A stretch of 55,228 bases of DNA, taken from NCBI GenBank assembly GCA_021811085.1, contig JAJZPQ010000001.1, positions 145,428-200,655 on the forward strand. The letters run 5' to 3'. The notes beneath the pieces were generated by a model. The model saw nothing but the letters and a program-made list of their open reading frames with translations, did not search any database and was not told the DNA's origin. Origin of the DNA: Pseudomonadota bacterium (lineage in GTDB: Bacteria > Pseudomonadota > Gammaproteobacteria > Burkholderiales > SG8-39). Below, in pieces: positions 35,225 to 47,301 of this stretch (position 1 is the first letter of the stretch; each line of letters begins with the position of its first letter). The position numbers and the translations under genes were made by a program.

Positions 35225-36319
35225 TTAGTTAACCCGCTCTTCATGTATGAGCCATTTGCCATTGGCTTTGACCATGACCAGCGTTTTAGTTCCCGCCGCC
35301 TTGATACGGTCAGACCGGTAGACCTGGCGGAAGCTGACGCTCGCGGCGTTTTCGCCGCTGATGCTGACCTTGGGCGACTCGACTTCGACTTCGATTTTCT
35401 TGGGCGCGCTGATGCGAAGCGTGCGCGCCTTTTCCCAATCGGCGCGCGACTCTCCCTTGGGGGTTTTGAAGTCCTTGGCGTAATGCGCAAGGTAGCCGGC
35501 GACATCCTTCCTCGACCAGGCGCTGGCCCAGCCGCGCACAGTCTTGACGAGCGCCTCGGATTCGCCTTCCGCGGCGGCGCTGGCCTTCGCTGGCGGCTGG
35601 GTCGGTTTCGGTTCAGCTGGCTTGCGTTCGGCTGTCTTGGTTTCAGCCGGCTTCGGTTCGGCCCCTGTCTTGGGCGTAGCGGCCGCCTTGGGCTCCGCCG
35701 CCGGTTTGGCGCTTGCGGCCGCACCGGTCTTGCCGGAATCGGCCGTGCTGGTCGCGGCGGCTTGCGCCGTCCGGGCGGGCTCTGCGGGTGCGGCGCCGCG
35801 GGCGGCGCGCGATCCGTTGCTGATCAATTCGCCGATCATGGCCAATTTGGTCTTGGCGCCGGTATTGGAGGAGTCCAATTGCAGCGCCTTGTCATAAGCC
35901 TGGCTCGCGAGTTTTGCGTAAATGTCGCCGAGGTTCTCGTGTGCGGTGGCGTAGCTCGGATGCGTGCGGATGGACGCTTCCAGCGCGATCCGGGCCTTTT
36001 CATACTGACCCTGGGCGGCGTATAACACCGCCAGGTTGTTATAGGGCTCCGGCAGTTCGGGGTAATCCTCGGACAGCTTCTGGAACACCTGGATCGCCTC
36101 GTTCGAGCGGTTCATCTCGGTCAGGATCAGGCCTTTCAGGAATCGCCCTTGCGCATCGCGCGGTTTGCCGGCCAGGAACTTATCGATGCGTTCCAGCGAC
36201 TGCTGCAACTGGCCTTGCCGCATCATGCGGTTGATGTCCTGCAGCTCGTCGGCGTGGACGGCCGCTGCGGCCAGGGCGAGGCTCAGCGCGAGTGCGATGC
36301 GGCGAAGGAGGGAGTGCAT
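35225..36319 (-). CDS. Exported TPR protein with Cds6/NTF2-like C-terminal domain
   Basis: 364 residues from ATG 36319 (the 36385 codon lies in the promoter region). Signal peptide ending AAAAVHA; about four TPR units at 25-155 (QGRFLKGLILTEMNRSNEAIQVF, PYNNLAVLYAAQGQYEKARIAL, TAHENLGDIYAKLASQAYDKAL); a long Pro/Ala/Lys/Glu linker at 165-255; and a C-terminal domain (about 258-364: WASAWSRKDVAGYLAHYAKDF to NGKWLIHEERVN) that resembles the C-terminus of the adjacent L,D-transpeptidase. Likely a periplasmic adaptor for the transpeptidase. No enzymatic motif is seen. Confidence 0.85.
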   Translation of the reverse strand: MHSLLRRIALALSLALAAAAVHADELQDINRMMRQGQLQQSLERIDKFLAGKPRDAQGRFLKGLILTEMNRSNEAIQVFQKLSEDYPELPEPYNNLAVLYAAQGQYEKARIALEASIRTHPSYATAHENLGDIYAKLASQAYDKALQLDSSNTGAKTKLAMIGELISNGSRAARGAAPAEPARTAQAAATSTADSGKTGAAASAKPAAEPKAAATPKTGAEPKPAETKTAERKPAEPKPTQPPAKASAAAEGESEALVKTVRGWASAWSRKDVAGYLAHYAKDFKTPKGESRADWEKARTLRISAPKKIEVEVESPKVSISGENAASVSFRQVYRSDRIKAAGTKTLVMVKANGKWLIHEERVN

Positions 36320-36357
36320 TGTGTTATACTTTCTCGCGCCAGTTGGATTAGCCCAGC

Positions 36358-36387
36358 ATTCTAACAATAACACCCGAACGTCCACAA
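36358..36387 (-). promoter_or_regulatory. Candidate sigma-70 promoter for the TPR/L,D-transpeptidase operon
   Basis: On the minus strand TTGTGG (complement 36382-36387), 18-bp spacer, TAGAAT (complement 36358-36363). The -10 ends 38 bp before the ATG. It is in the 156-bp divergent region shared with cysS. Confidence 0.4.
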
Positions 36388-36475
36388 TAGAGACCGCTGT
36401 TGAAGTATCGGCGATGGCGCCGCGTTCACGCTTAGGCTGCGGCGCAATCGACTAAGTTCCAGCCGTCCTTCGCGC

Positions 36476-37912
<1,437 letters not shown>

Positions 37913-37950
37913 GTAGCAGCAGCAAGGGCTCGAGGGTGGGTTTTGTACAA

Positions 37951-38001
37951 GATCGTCGATTGTGCACGGATGTGCTTTTTATCCGTGCACAATCGACGAT
38001 C
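37951..38001. repeat. Perfect hairpin IR1, 21-9-21
   Basis: Left arm 37951-37971 begins GATCGTCGATTG and ends CGGAT; loop GTGCTTTTT (37972-37980); right arm 37981-38001 is its exact complement. The loop-proximal core GGATGTGCTTTTTATCC resembles that of the second hairpin when the latter is read on the other strand. Lies 38 bp after the cysS stop. No U-tract follows, so it is not a standard terminator. Confidence 0.9.
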
Positions 38002-38002
38002 C

Positions 38003-38026
38003 GCGCGGACGGGGCGCCGTCCGCGC
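38003..38026. repeat. GC-rich hairpin, 10-4-10
   Basis: GCGCGGACGG (38003-38012), loop GGCG, CCGTCCGCGC (38017-38026), perfect. It immediately follows IR1, so the transcript folds into consecutive stems. Confidence 0.8.
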
Positions 38027-38079
38027 AAGCTCTGGCGCTGTAGATCGACGTCACCTGCAACGTCCGCCTTTGTCGGTGC

Positions 38080-38123
38080 GCGACCATTGCGCGCTCCGCG
38101 CGCCAACCGTGTTTTCCGTATGG
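38080..38123. repeat. 44-bp dispersed repeat, copy 1
   Basis: Runs from GCGACCATTGCGCGC to CCAACCGTGTTTTCCGTATGG. The copy at 55082-55125 differs at six of 44 positions. It contains the small stem GCGCGC-TCC-GCGCGC (38089-38103), preserved in the other copy by a G-U pair, and continues into the left arm of hairpin IR2. Confidence 0.8.
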
Positions 38124-38155
38124 ATGAAAAACGCATCCATACGGAAAACACGGTT
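38105..38155. repeat. Perfect hairpin IR2, 21-9-21
   Basis: Left arm 38105-38125 begins AACCGTGTTTTCC and ends TGGAT; loop GAAAAACGC (38126-38134); right arm 38135-38155 is exactly complementary and ends CACGGTT. Same geometry as IR1, unrelated outer arms, shared core (GGATGCGTTTTTCATCC on the minus strand). It lies 58 bp beyond the convergent dnaJ stop. Confidence 0.9.
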
Positions 38156-38213
38156 CTGAATAAAAACAACAACGGAAGAGCGGTTCGAGTCGCCGCGTAT
38201 GGCGGTTTCCTTG

Positions 38214-39338
38214 CTATTCAGCAAAAAATTCTTTCACCTTGTCCATCCAGGATTTTGCGCGCGGGTTGTGCCGGTCCGAGTCTTTCACGTTGATCGCCTC
38301 GAGTTCGCGCAGGAGTTCCTTCTGCCGTTCGGTGAGGTGCACCGGCGTCTCGACTACCATATGACACAGCAAGTCGCCGTGCGCGTGGCTGCGCACGCCT
38401 TTGATGCCTTTGCCGCGCAGGCGAAAGATCTTGCCGCTCTGCGTTTCGGCCGGGATCTTGATCCTGGCCGACCCCGACAGCGTCGGGATCTCGATTTCTC
38501 CGCCCAGCGCCGCCACGGTAAAGCTGATCGGCATTTCGCAATGCAGGTCGTCGTGATCGCGCTGGAACACCGGATGCGGCTTCAGATGCAGCTGCACGTA
38601 CAGATCGCCCGGCGGCCCGCCGTTGACGCCGGCCTCGCCCTCGCCGGAGAGGCGGATGCGATCGCCTTCGTCCACGCCCGCCGGAATCTTGACCGACAGC
38701 GTCTTGTGCTGCTTGATGCGGCCGGCGCCCTGGCAAGTCGTGCAGGGGTCGGCGATGATCTTGCCCGTGCCGTGGCACTTGGGGCAGGCCTGCTGGATGG
38801 AAAAGAATCCCTGCTGCATGCGCACCTGGCCCTGGCCGCCGCAAGTGGTGCAGGTTTTGGGCTGGGTGCCGGGCTTTGCGCCCGAGCCGTGGCAGGTGCC
38901 GCATTCGTCCATGGTGGGAATGCGGATCTTGGTCTCGGTGCCGTGCGCCGCGGCCTCGAGCGAGATCTCGAGGTTGTAGCGCAGGTCGGCACCGCGGTAG
39001 ACGCTGGAGCGGCCGCCGCGCGCCTGGCCGAAAATGTCGCCGAAGATGTCGCCGAAGGCATCGGCGAAGTTGGAGAACCCGGCGCCCTGCGCGCCGGCCG
39101 CTGCCGACGGATCGACGCCGGCATGCCCGTAACGGTCGTAGGCGGCGCGCTTTTCCGCGTCGGAGAGCATTTCGTAGGCTTCCTTCGCCTCCTTGAATTT
39201 CTCCTCCGACTTGCCCTTGTCTTCCGGGTTGCGGTCCGGGTGGTATTTCATCGCGAGCTTGCGGTAGGCCTTCTTGATCGCGTCTTCGTCCGCGTCGCGA
39301 TTGACACCCAGTATTTCGTAGTAGTCGCGCTTTGCCAT
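38214..39338 (-). CDS. dnaJ: Chaperone DnaJ
   Basis: 374 residues. Type I J-protein: J-domain with HPD (MKYHPDRN), Gly-rich region, four zinc-finger repeats ([32 protein letters not shown]) and substrate-binding C-domains. Stimulates DnaK ATPase. Last gene of hrcA-hemH-grpE-dnaK-dnaJ; a GC-rich hairpin separates it from dnaK, so it is probably expressed at a lower level by read-through. Confidence 0.98.
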   Translation of the reverse strand: MAKRDYYEILGVNRDADEDAIKKAYRKLAMKYHPDRNPEDKGKSEEKFKEAKEAYEMLSDAEKRAAYDRYGHAGVDPSAAAGAQGAGFSNFADAFGDIFGDIFGQARGGRSSVYRGADLRYNLEISLEAAAHGTETKIRIPTMDECGTCHGSGAKPGTQPKTCTTCGGQGQVRMQQGFFSIQQACPKCHGTGKIIADPCTTCQGAGRIKQHKTLSVKIPAGVDEGDRIRLSGEGEAGVNGGPPGDLYVQLHLKPHPVFQRDHDDLHCEMPISFTVAALGGEIEIPTLSGSARIKIPAETQSGKIFRLRGKGIKGVRSHAHGDLLCHMVVETPVHLTERQKELLRELEAINVKDSDRHNPRAKSWMDKVKEFFAE

Positions 39339-39375
39339 GAGTTTCTTGAGCAGTTACAAGTGAAGGGGGAACGGC

Positions 39376-39405
39376 AAAAGGGGCGAGGCTATCACGCCTC
39401 GCCCC
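39376..39405 (-). terminator. Terminator/attenuator between dnaK and dnaJ
   Basis: Perfect ten-pair stem GGGGCGAGGC (39380-39389), loop TATCAC, GCCTCGCCCC (39396-39405). On the minus strand it is followed by TTTT. Placed 23 bp after the dnaK stop; expected to reduce dnaJ relative to dnaK mRNA. Confidence 0.8.
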
Positions 39406-39427
39406 TCAGTGCCCCGGGTGCAGAGCC

Positions 39428-41350
<1,923 letters not shown>

Positions 41351-41390
41351 AATGTGTTCCTCGGTGAATTAAATATGCCTGACTGAAATG

Positions 41391-41415
41391 TGGGGTTGAA
41401 TTCCCGCGCTTCAAG
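41391..41415 (-). promoter_or_regulatory. Sigma-32-type promoter for dnaK
   Basis: Minus strand: CTTGAA (complement 41410-41415), 14-bp spacer, CCCCA-CATT (CCCCA is the complement of 41391-41395). It matches the heat-shock -35 fully and the -10 closely, and overlaps the grpE stop codon. Confidence 0.55.
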
Positions 41416-41956
41416 CGTCTTTTGCCTTCGAAACGGTTACCAGCGCCGGACGGACGACGCGCTCGTGCAGCAGGTAACCCTTCTGCATCACCTGCACCAC
41501 CTGGTTGGGCTCGCCCGGGTGCTCGACCATGGTCATAGCTTGGTGCCGGTGCGGGTCGAATTTCTCGTTGAGCGGATTGATTTCCCTGAGGTTGGCCTTT
41601 TCGAACACGGCGTTGAGCTGCTTCAGCGTCAGTTCGACGCCGCTTTTCAGGCTCTCCAGCGTGATATTTTCAATGGCCAGTGCAGCTTCCAGGCTGTCCC
41701 TGACCGGCAACAGCGCTTCGGCCAGGTTTTCGACCGCATATTTGTGTGCGCTGGCAATGTCGGCCTGGGCGCGTTTGCGCAGATTCTCCGTTTCGGCCTT
41801 CGCGCGCAGCCAGGAATCCAGGTGTTCCTGGGCCTTTTGCTCGGCCAGTCGCAGCTGTTCCTCCAGGCTGGGTGCTTGCTCCGCTGCGGGGTCGCTTGGG
41901 TTCTGCGTCTCCGGCGCTGCCTCGGTCTGGGATTGCTCAGGTTCTTGATTCGCCAT
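41411..41956 (-). CDS. grpE: Nucleotide exchange factor GrpE
   Basis: 181 residues from ATG 41956 (AGAGG upstream; GTG 41959 is adjacent). Acidic, Glu/Gln/Pro-rich disordered N-terminus (1-32), long coiled-coil helix (33-100, [32 protein letters not shown] in parts) and the beta domain with [27 protein letters not shown]. Releases ADP from DnaK and acts as thermosensor in relatives. Preceded by a near-perfect heat-shock promoter. Confidence 0.97.
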   Translation of the reverse strand: MANQEPEQSQTEAAPETQNPSDPAAEQAPSLEEQLRLAEQKAQEHLDSWLRAKAETENLRKRAQADIASAHKYAVENLAEALLPVRDSLEAALAIENITLESLKSGVELTLKQLNAVFEKANLREINPLNEKFDPHRHQAMTMVEHPGEPNQVVQVMQKGYLLHERVVRPALVTVSKAKDA

Positions 41957-41989
41957 CACTTGCCTCTAGTCTTCGAATAACCTTCTGGC

Positions 41990-42017
41990 AAATGGGGACA
42001 AGCCGACGCATTTCAAG
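41990..42017 (-). promoter_or_regulatory. Sigma-32-type promoter for grpE-dnaK-dnaJ
   Basis: Minus strand: CTTGAAA (-35; CTTGAA complements 42012-42017), 14-bp spacer, CCCCATTT (-10; complements 41990-41997). This is a full match to the CTTGAA-N13-15-CCCCAT heat-shock consensus, 33 bp before the grpE ATG and after the hemH stop. Confidence 0.85.
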
Positions 42018-42060
42018 GGGGGGAAGCGGTATTCCTTGCGCGCACGCGCAAGCGGAAGAA

Positions 42061-43152
42061 CTAGGCCGTTGCGCCCAGGCCCAGCGCACGTGCGCGCGAG
42101 CGCTCGAGCGCGTCCGCATCCGGGCCGGGCTCGCCCCAGCCGCGCGCGTGCTCCAGGGCTATTTGCGCCAGTGCCTGGATCCAGGCGTCGCTCTCGTTGA
42201 GGCAGGGGATGAGATGGAACTCCTTGCCGCCCGCGTTGAGGAATTCGGCCCGGCATTCCATGCCGATTTCTTCCAGCGTCTCCAGGCAATCGGCGACGAA
42301 GCCGGGGCAGATCACGTCGACCCGGCGCAGGCCCTGTTTGCCCCATTGCGCCAGCGTCGCCGCGGTATAGGGTTGCAGCCACTGGGCGCGGCCGAAACGC
42401 GACTGGAAGCTGAGCTGGTACTGCTCCGGCGCCAGCGCCAGCGCCTCGGCCAGCAGGCGCGCGGTCTTCTGGCACTCGCAGTGATAGGGGTCGCCGCGCT
42501 CCAGGGTGAAACGCGGCAGCCCGTGAAAACTCATGAGCAGCTTGTCCGGCCTGCCGTGTTGCGCCCAATGCTTGCGCACGCCCTCGGCCAGCGCCGCGAT
42601 ATAAGCCGGGTGGTCGTGAAAGTGCTTCACCAGGCGCAGCTCGGGGATATTGCGCGTGCGGCTGAGGCTTGCCGACACGGCGTCCAGGGCGGTGGCCGTG
42701 GTGCTGGCGGCATATTGCGGATACAGCGGCAAGACCAGGATGCGTTCGCAGCGCTGCTGTTTAAGTTGCGCCAGCACCGACGCAATCGACGGTTCGCCGT
42801 AGCGCATGGCGAAATCGACCACCAGCGCGGGGTGGCCCTGCGCGCCCAGATAACCGCGCAGCAGCCTTGCCTGGCGTTCGGTATGCACTCTGAGCGGGGA
42901 GCCGTCCTGGTCCCAGATCAGGGCGTACTTGGCCGCGGATTTTGCCGGCCGCAGATTGAGGATCACGCCATTCAGGATCAGCCACCACAGCGGCCGCGGA
43001 ATTTCGACCACGCGCGGATCGGACAGGAACTCTTTCAGGTAGCGGCGCACCGCCGCGCGCGTCGGCGCCTCGGGGGTGCCCAGATTGACCAGCAGGATCG
43101 CGGTGCGCGCCGGCGCGCCGTGCGCAAAGGCGGGTTCGGCCAGGAAGGGCAT
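42061..43152 (-). CDS. hemH: Ferrochelatase
   Basis: 363 residues from ATG 43152 ([12 protein letters not shown]); the longer frame to 43323 overlaps hrcA. Inserts Fe2+ into protoporphyrin IX. Motifs: [13 protein letters not shown] at the N-terminus, [11 protein letters not shown], the catalytic His in [10 protein letters not shown], and the Glu-containing [17 protein letters not shown]. Lies 20 bp after hrcA, the betaproteobacterial hrcA-hemH order. The sigma-32 promoter is downstream of it, so heme synthesis is not itself in the main heat-shock unit. Confidence 0.96.
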   Translation of the reverse strand: MPFLAEPAFAHGAPARTAILLVNLGTPEAPTRAAVRRYLKEFLSDPRVVEIPRPLWWLILNGVILNLRPAKSAAKYALIWDQDGSPLRVHTERQARLLRGYLGAQGHPALVVDFAMRYGEPSIASVLAQLKQQRCERILVLPLYPQYAASTTATALDAVSASLSRTRNIPELRLVKHFHDHPAYIAALAEGVRKHWAQHGRPDKLLMSFHGLPRFTLERGDPYHCECQKTARLLAEALALAPEQYQLSFQSRFGRAQWLQPYTAATLAQWGKQGLRRVDVICPGFVADCLETLEEIGMECRAEFLNAGGKEFHLIPCLNESDAWIQALAQIALEHARGWGEPGPDADALERSRARALGLGATA

Positions 43153-43172
43153 GGATGGTGGCGGCAGCGCGC

Positions 43173-44192
43173 TCAGCTGGCCGACAGCGCGCTCGAGAGC
43201 AGCTTTGCGGTGATGTCGACGATCGGAATCACGCGCTCGTAGGCCATGCGCGTCGGGCCGATCACGCCGACGGTGCCGACCACCTGTCCGTTCACGGCAT
43301 AGGGCGCCGTGACCACGCTGCACTCGTCGAGCACCGAGGCGCCGGACTCCCCGCCGATGAAAATCTGCACCCCTTGCGCGCGCGTGCTCATGTCCAGGAT
43401 CTGCACGAACAGGGTCTTCTTGTCGAACAGGTCGAACAGTTCCCGCAGCCGCGCCATGTTGGAGGAGAGGTCGGTCGAATCGAGCAGATTTTTCTCGCCC
43501 GAAATGACGTAGTTCTCGTTGGTTTCGTTCAAGGCCTGCTTGCCCGCAGCCAGCGCCGAGGTCATGAGCGCGGTCAGATCCTGATGCAGCTGCTGCAATT
43601 CCTCCTGCATGCGCCGGCGGATTTCGTCGAACGTGTAGCCGGCATAGTTCTGGTTAAGGAAGTTCGCCGCCATCGTGAGCTGCGCCGGCGTATACGTTTT
43701 GTCGGTAAACAGGATGCGGTTCTGCACGTCCCCGTCCGGGGTGACGATGATCAGCAGAATGCGCTTTTCCGAAAGCGCAAGAAACTCGATATGGCGGAAG
43801 GCGGCGCTCTTGCGCCGCGGCGAGGCGACCACGCCGGCGAAATGCGACAGCTGCGACAGCAGCTGCGAGGCCGAACTGATCAGGCGCTGCGGGTTGTCCG
43901 GGTGCAGATTGCCCTCGATCTCCTTCAGCTCGACTTGCTCCAGCGGCTTGATCGTGAGCAGGGTATCGACAAAAATGCGGTAACCGCGCGGCGTGGGTAT
44001 GCGCCCGGCCGAGGTGTGGGGGCTGGATATGAAGCCCAGCTCCTCCAGGTCGGACATGATGTTGCGTATCGTCGCCGGCGACAGGTCCAGCCCGGAATAG
44101 CGCGACAGCGCGCGCGAGCCTACCGGCTGGCCCTCAGCAATGTAGCGCTCCACCAGGGTTTTGAGCAGAATCTGGGCGCGGCGGTCAAGCAT
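43173..44192 (-). CDS. hrcA: Heat-inducible transcription repressor HrcA
   Basis: 339 residues. N-terminal winged helix ([23 protein letters not shown], then [17 protein letters not shown]), central GAF-like and dimerisation domains, ending [15 protein letters not shown]. Represses via CIRCE operators (TTAGCACTC-N9-GAGTGCTAA). No CIRCE copy was seen near hrcA, grpE or dnaK in this window, so its targets (typically groESL) are elsewhere. Divergent from nadK with a short intergenic region. Confidence 0.96.
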   Translation of the reverse strand: MLDRRAQILLKTLVERYIAEGQPVGSRALSRYSGLDLSPATIRNIMSDLEELGFISSPHTSAGRIPTPRGYRIFVDTLLTIKPLEQVELKEIEGNLHPDNPQRLISSASQLLSQLSHFAGVVASPRRKSAAFRHIEFLALSEKRILLIIVTPDGDVQNRILFTDKTYTPAQLTMAANFLNQNYAGYTFDEIRRRMQEELQQLHQDLTALMTSALAAGKQALNETNENYVISGEKNLLDSTDLSSNMARLRELFDLFDKKTLFVQILDMSTRAQGVQIFIGGESGASVLDECSVVTAPYAVNGQVVGTVGVIGPTRMAYERVIPIVDITAKLLSSALSAS

Positions 44193-44265
44193 GCCCGTAT
44201 TCTAACCAAAATTTACTTGTCTCCATCAACACGAAATGGGGGCGATGTGGTTTAATTTCAACGTG

Positions 44266-45138
44266 ATGTCTCCCGCGTTCCAAACGGTCGCCCTGATCGG
44301 CCGCTATAACACCACCGAAATCGCCGAGTCGCTGCTCGATTTGGCGGGGCTGCTGCAACAACGCGGCTGCACCGTGCTCATCGAAAAGGAAACCGCGGCG
44401 AATATCGGCAGCAATAGCTTCACTACCGCCGATTATGCAGCCATCGGCGCGCGGGCCGACCTTGCGGTGGTGCTCGGGGGCGACGGCAGCATGCTGTCGG
44501 CCGCGCGGCACCTGGCAGCCCACGGGGTGCCGCTGGTCGGGGTCAACCAGGGGCGCCTCGGCTTCATGACCGACATCGCGTTCTCGCGCATGCGCGAGAC
44601 CATCGAGCTGCTGCTGTCGGGCCGCTACACCATAGGCGAGCGCACCATGCTCGAGGCCCAGGTGTTGCGCGGGGAAAAGGAAATATTCGCCACCCAGGCG
44701 CTCAACGACATCGTGGTCAACAAGGGCGGCACCGGACGCATGATCGAATTCCTGGTGCACATCGACGGCCAGTTCGTCTACGACCTGCGCTCCGACGGCA
44801 TCATCGTGGCTACGCCCACCGGCTCCACCGCGTACGCGCTCTCATCCAACGGTCCGATCCTGCAGCCCAATGTGCCCGGCATCGCCCTAGTCCCGGTGTG
44901 TCCGCACACGCTGTCCAACCGCCCGATCACGGTGAGCGACCGCTGCGTCATCGAGATTACCATCAAGCAGCGCGGCGTCGGCGCACGCCTGCATGTCGAC
45001 GGCCAGCCGCACTCCGAACTCGCGCCCGATGACAAGGTCATCGTGCGCCGCGCGCCGCATTCCATCCGCTTCGTGCATCCGCCCGGCTACAGCTACTACG
45101 CCATGCTGCGCGAGAAGCTGCACTGGAGCGAAATGTAA
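44266..45138 (+). CDS. nadK: NAD kinase
   Basis: 290 residues from ATG 44266 (MSPAFQTVALIGRYN), chosen because family members start just before this strand; ATGs at 44236 and 44245 are possible. Phosphorylates NAD to NADP. Diagnostic GGDGSMLSAAR, the NDIVVNKGGTGRM segment and ATPTGSTAYALSSNGPIL. Followed by recN after 2 bp, the usual nadK-recN pair. Confidence 0.95.
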   Translation: MSPAFQTVALIGRYNTTEIAESLLDLAGLLQQRGCTVLIEKETAANIGSNSFTTADYAAIGARADLAVVLGGDGSMLSAARHLAAHGVPLVGVNQGRLGFMTDIAFSRMRETIELLLSGRYTIGERTMLEAQVLRGEKEIFATQALNDIVVNKGGTGRMIEFLVHIDGQFVYDLRSDGIIVATPTGSTAYALSSNGPILQPNVPGIALVPVCPHTLSNRPITVSDRCVIEITIKQRGVGARLHVDGQPHSELAPDDKVIVRRAPHSIRFVHPPGYSYYAMLREKLHWSEM

Positions 45139-45140
45139 GC

Positions 45141-46802
45141 ATGCTGCGGACGCTCAGCATCCGCGATTTCGTGATTATCGATTCGCTCGAGCTCGAATTT
45201 CACTCCGGCTTTACTGTGCTTACCGGCGAGACCGGCGCCGGCAAATCCATACTCATCGACGCACTGGCGCTGGTTCTGGGCGAACGCGGCGACGCGGCCG
45301 TGGTGCGCTCCGGCTGCGAGCGCGCGGACATCGCCGCCGAGTTCGACATTCAGCGCCTGCCCGAAATCCTGCAGTGGCTGCGCGCGGCCGAGCTCGAAGG
45401 CGATCCCGGATCGATGCTGCTGCGCCGGGTGATCGACAAGGGCGGGCGCTCGCGCGCGTTCGTCAATGGCCTGCCAGCCACGCTGGCCCAGTTGCGCGAG
45501 GCGGGGGAATGGTTGGTCGATATCCATGGGCAGCATGCGCATCAGTCGCTGCTCAAAGCCGATGCGCAGCGTGTGCTGCTCGACGCGCATGCCGGCCTCG
45601 CGCCGCTCGCGGCCGAGGTGGCGCAGGCGTACCGCCACTGGCAAAGGCTGGCGCAGGCGCGCAGCGAATACGAGACCCATGCGGCGCAGCGCAATGCCGA
45701 ACGCGAACAGCTGCAGTGGCAGGCGCAGGAGCTCGATCTGCTTGCGCTGCAGCCGGGCGAATGGGAGGCGGTGCAGGCCGAGCACACGCGACTTGCGCAT
45801 GCGGCGGGACTGATCGAGGGGGTGCAGGCGGCGCTGGACGCGCTGTCGGAGGCCGATGCGGCCTGCCTGCCGCTGCTCTCGGGCACGGGGACGCGGCTGG
45901 AGGCGCTGCTCGCGTTTGATGCAGGCCTGCGCGAAGCGCTGGAGCTGATCCGCTCGGGCGAAGCGCAGGTGCAGGAGGCGGTGTACGCGCTGCGTCATTA
46001 TGCGGACCGGGTCGAGCTGGATCCGCAGCGGCTAGCCGCGGTCGAGGCGCGCATGCAGGCGATTCACGGCAGCGCGCGCAAATTCCGCCTGGAACCGGGG
46101 GAGTTGCCCGCGCATCTGCGTCAATTGCAGGCGCGCCTGGCCGAGCTCGAGATCGCCTCCGACCTCGAAGCCTTGGTGAAGCAGGAACAGCAGGCGCGCA
46201 GCAGCTACTTCGAGCGCGCGGTGAAGCTCGGCGCGGGCAGGAAAAAGGCCGCCGCCAAGCTGGGCAAGGAGGTGACGCAGGCGATGCAAGCGCTGGCGAT
46301 GACCGGCGGCCGGTTCGAGGTCGGACTCAACCCCTACCCCCCGGAAGGCAGCGTGCACGGTGCGGAACAGGTCGAGTTTCTGGTCGCGGCCAATCCCGGC
46401 GTTGAGCCGCGTGCGCTGGCCAAGGTGGCCTCGGGCGGCGAGTTGTCGCGCATCAGTCTTGCGATCCAGGTGATCACGAGCAAGGCGGCGCTGGTGCCGA
46501 CGCTGATTTTCGACGAGGTGGATGCGGGCATCGGCGGCGGCGTGGCCGAGATCGTCGGCCGGCAGCTCAGGATCCTGGGACGCGAGCGCCAGGTGCTATG
46601 CGTGACGCACCTGCCCCAGGTAGCCGCGCAGGCCGACCGGCAATGGTCGGTGAGCAAGTTCGGCGTCGAGGGCAGGGTGAAGACCATGGTTTCCGCGCTC
46701 GATCAGAAGGCGCGCATCGAGGAGGTTGCGCGCATGCTCGGCGGGACGGAGATTACCGCCACCACGCGCAAACATGCAGCGGAAATGCTGAGTCTGCGCT
46801 AA
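45141..46802 (+). CDS. recN: DNA repair protein RecN
   Basis: 553 residues. SMC-like ATPase in double-strand-break repair. N-terminal Walker A GETGAGKS at 29-36, Q-loop DIHGQHAHQSLL, two long coiled coils around a central hinge, signature ASGGELSRISLAIQ, Walker B LIFDEVDAGIGG and the RQVLCVTHLPQVAAQA block. Length equals E. coli RecN (553). Second gene after nadK. Confidence 0.97.
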   Translation: MLRTLSIRDFVIIDSLELEFHSGFTVLTGETGAGKSILIDALALVLGERGDAAVVRSGCERADIAAEFDIQRLPEILQWLRAAELEGDPGSMLLRRVIDKGGRSRAFVNGLPATLAQLREAGEWLVDIHGQHAHQSLLKADAQRVLLDAHAGLAPLAAEVAQAYRHWQRLAQARSEYETHAAQRNAEREQLQWQAQELDLLALQPGEWEAVQAEHTRLAHAAGLIEGVQAALDALSEADAACLPLLSGTGTRLEALLAFDAGLREALELIRSGEAQVQEAVYALRHYADRVELDPQRLAAVEARMQAIHGSARKFRLEPGELPAHLRQLQARLAELEIASDLEALVKQEQQARSSYFERAVKLGAGRKKAAAKLGKEVTQAMQALAMTGGRFEVGLNPYPPEGSVHGAEQVEFLVAANPGVEPRALAKVASGGELSRISLAIQVITSKAALVPTLIFDEVDAGIGGGVAEIVGRQLRILGRERQVLCVTHLPQVAAQADRQWSVSKFGVEGRVKTMVSALDQKARIEEVARMLGGTEITATTRKHAAEMLSLR

Positions 46803-46842
46803 GCTAGCGAAAACAGCTCGTCTTAACAACATAAGGGAGAGA

Positions 46843-47223
46843 ATGATGCGGGATATGAAATCGCTCAAGTCCGCGGCCGGCTCTGCGCGGGTGATCTCGA
46901 TGGTGGTGCTGGTGGTCGTGCTCGTTTGCGCCTATATTGCGCTGGATTTCTACACCGGCGGCCAGCAAAATGCGAGCATGGTCGAAGGCCGCGGCGGCTC
47001 CATCATCGCTGCGCTCGCGGGCTATAAGCGGGAAACCGGGGCTCTGCCGGAAACGCTGGACAAGCTCGTGCCCAAGTACCTTCCGACCTTGGCTAAGTGC
47101 CCAAATGGCCAGCCCTATGCCTATAACCGGGCCGCTGCGGAATACACGCTCACTTGTCAGGACGTGTTGTTCAAATCCAAGCCGTATCAGTACGACTCGA
47201 AATCCAAGGCCTGGGCGGGCTAG
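46843..47223 (+). CDS. Small membrane-anchored pseudopilin-like protein
   Basis: 126 residues; ATG 46843 or 46846, with AAGGGAGAG upstream. One N-terminal transmembrane helix (about 17-37, VISMVVLVVVLVCAYIALDF), then a helix and short beta region (SIIAALAGYKRETGALPETLDKLVPKYLPTL) whose pattern of a helix ending in Gly-x-x-Pro resembles type II/IV pseudopilins. The prepilin peptidase motif (GFTLIE) is absent, so it is not a standard pilin. Conserved-looking Cys pair in AKCPNGQPYAY and LTCQDV could form a disulfide. Function unknown. Confidence 0.65.
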   Translation: MMRDMKSLKSAAGSARVISMVVLVVVLVCAYIALDFYTGGQQNASMVEGRGGSIIAALAGYKRETGALPETLDKLVPKYLPTLAKCPNGQPYAYNRAAAEYTLTCQDVLFKSKPYQYDSKSKAWAG

Positions 47224-47260
47224 GTGCGCGCGCTTGCCGCGTGCTCTGGTCGCCTGCCGT

Positions 47261-47289
47261 TTGTGCCGCCTGCCGCGTTGGGATAGAAT
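47261..47289 (+). promoter_or_regulatory. Sigma-70 promoter for tRNA-Val
   Basis: TTGTGC (47261-47266), 17-bp spacer, TAGAAT (47284-47289), about 50 bp before the tRNA. Confidence 0.6.
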
Positions 47290-47301
47290 GCGCGGGCATT
47301 T

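Noticed and set aside
37951-38155. Hairpin pair as a CRISPR array or integron attC site
   Set aside because: Only two units with different arms and no regular direct repeat; the RYYYAAC/GTTRRRY ends and bulged-base pattern of attC are not present.
44193-44265. CIRCE operator between hrcA and nadK
   Set aside because: No TTAGCACTC-like half site found by eye there or upstream of grpE/dnaK.
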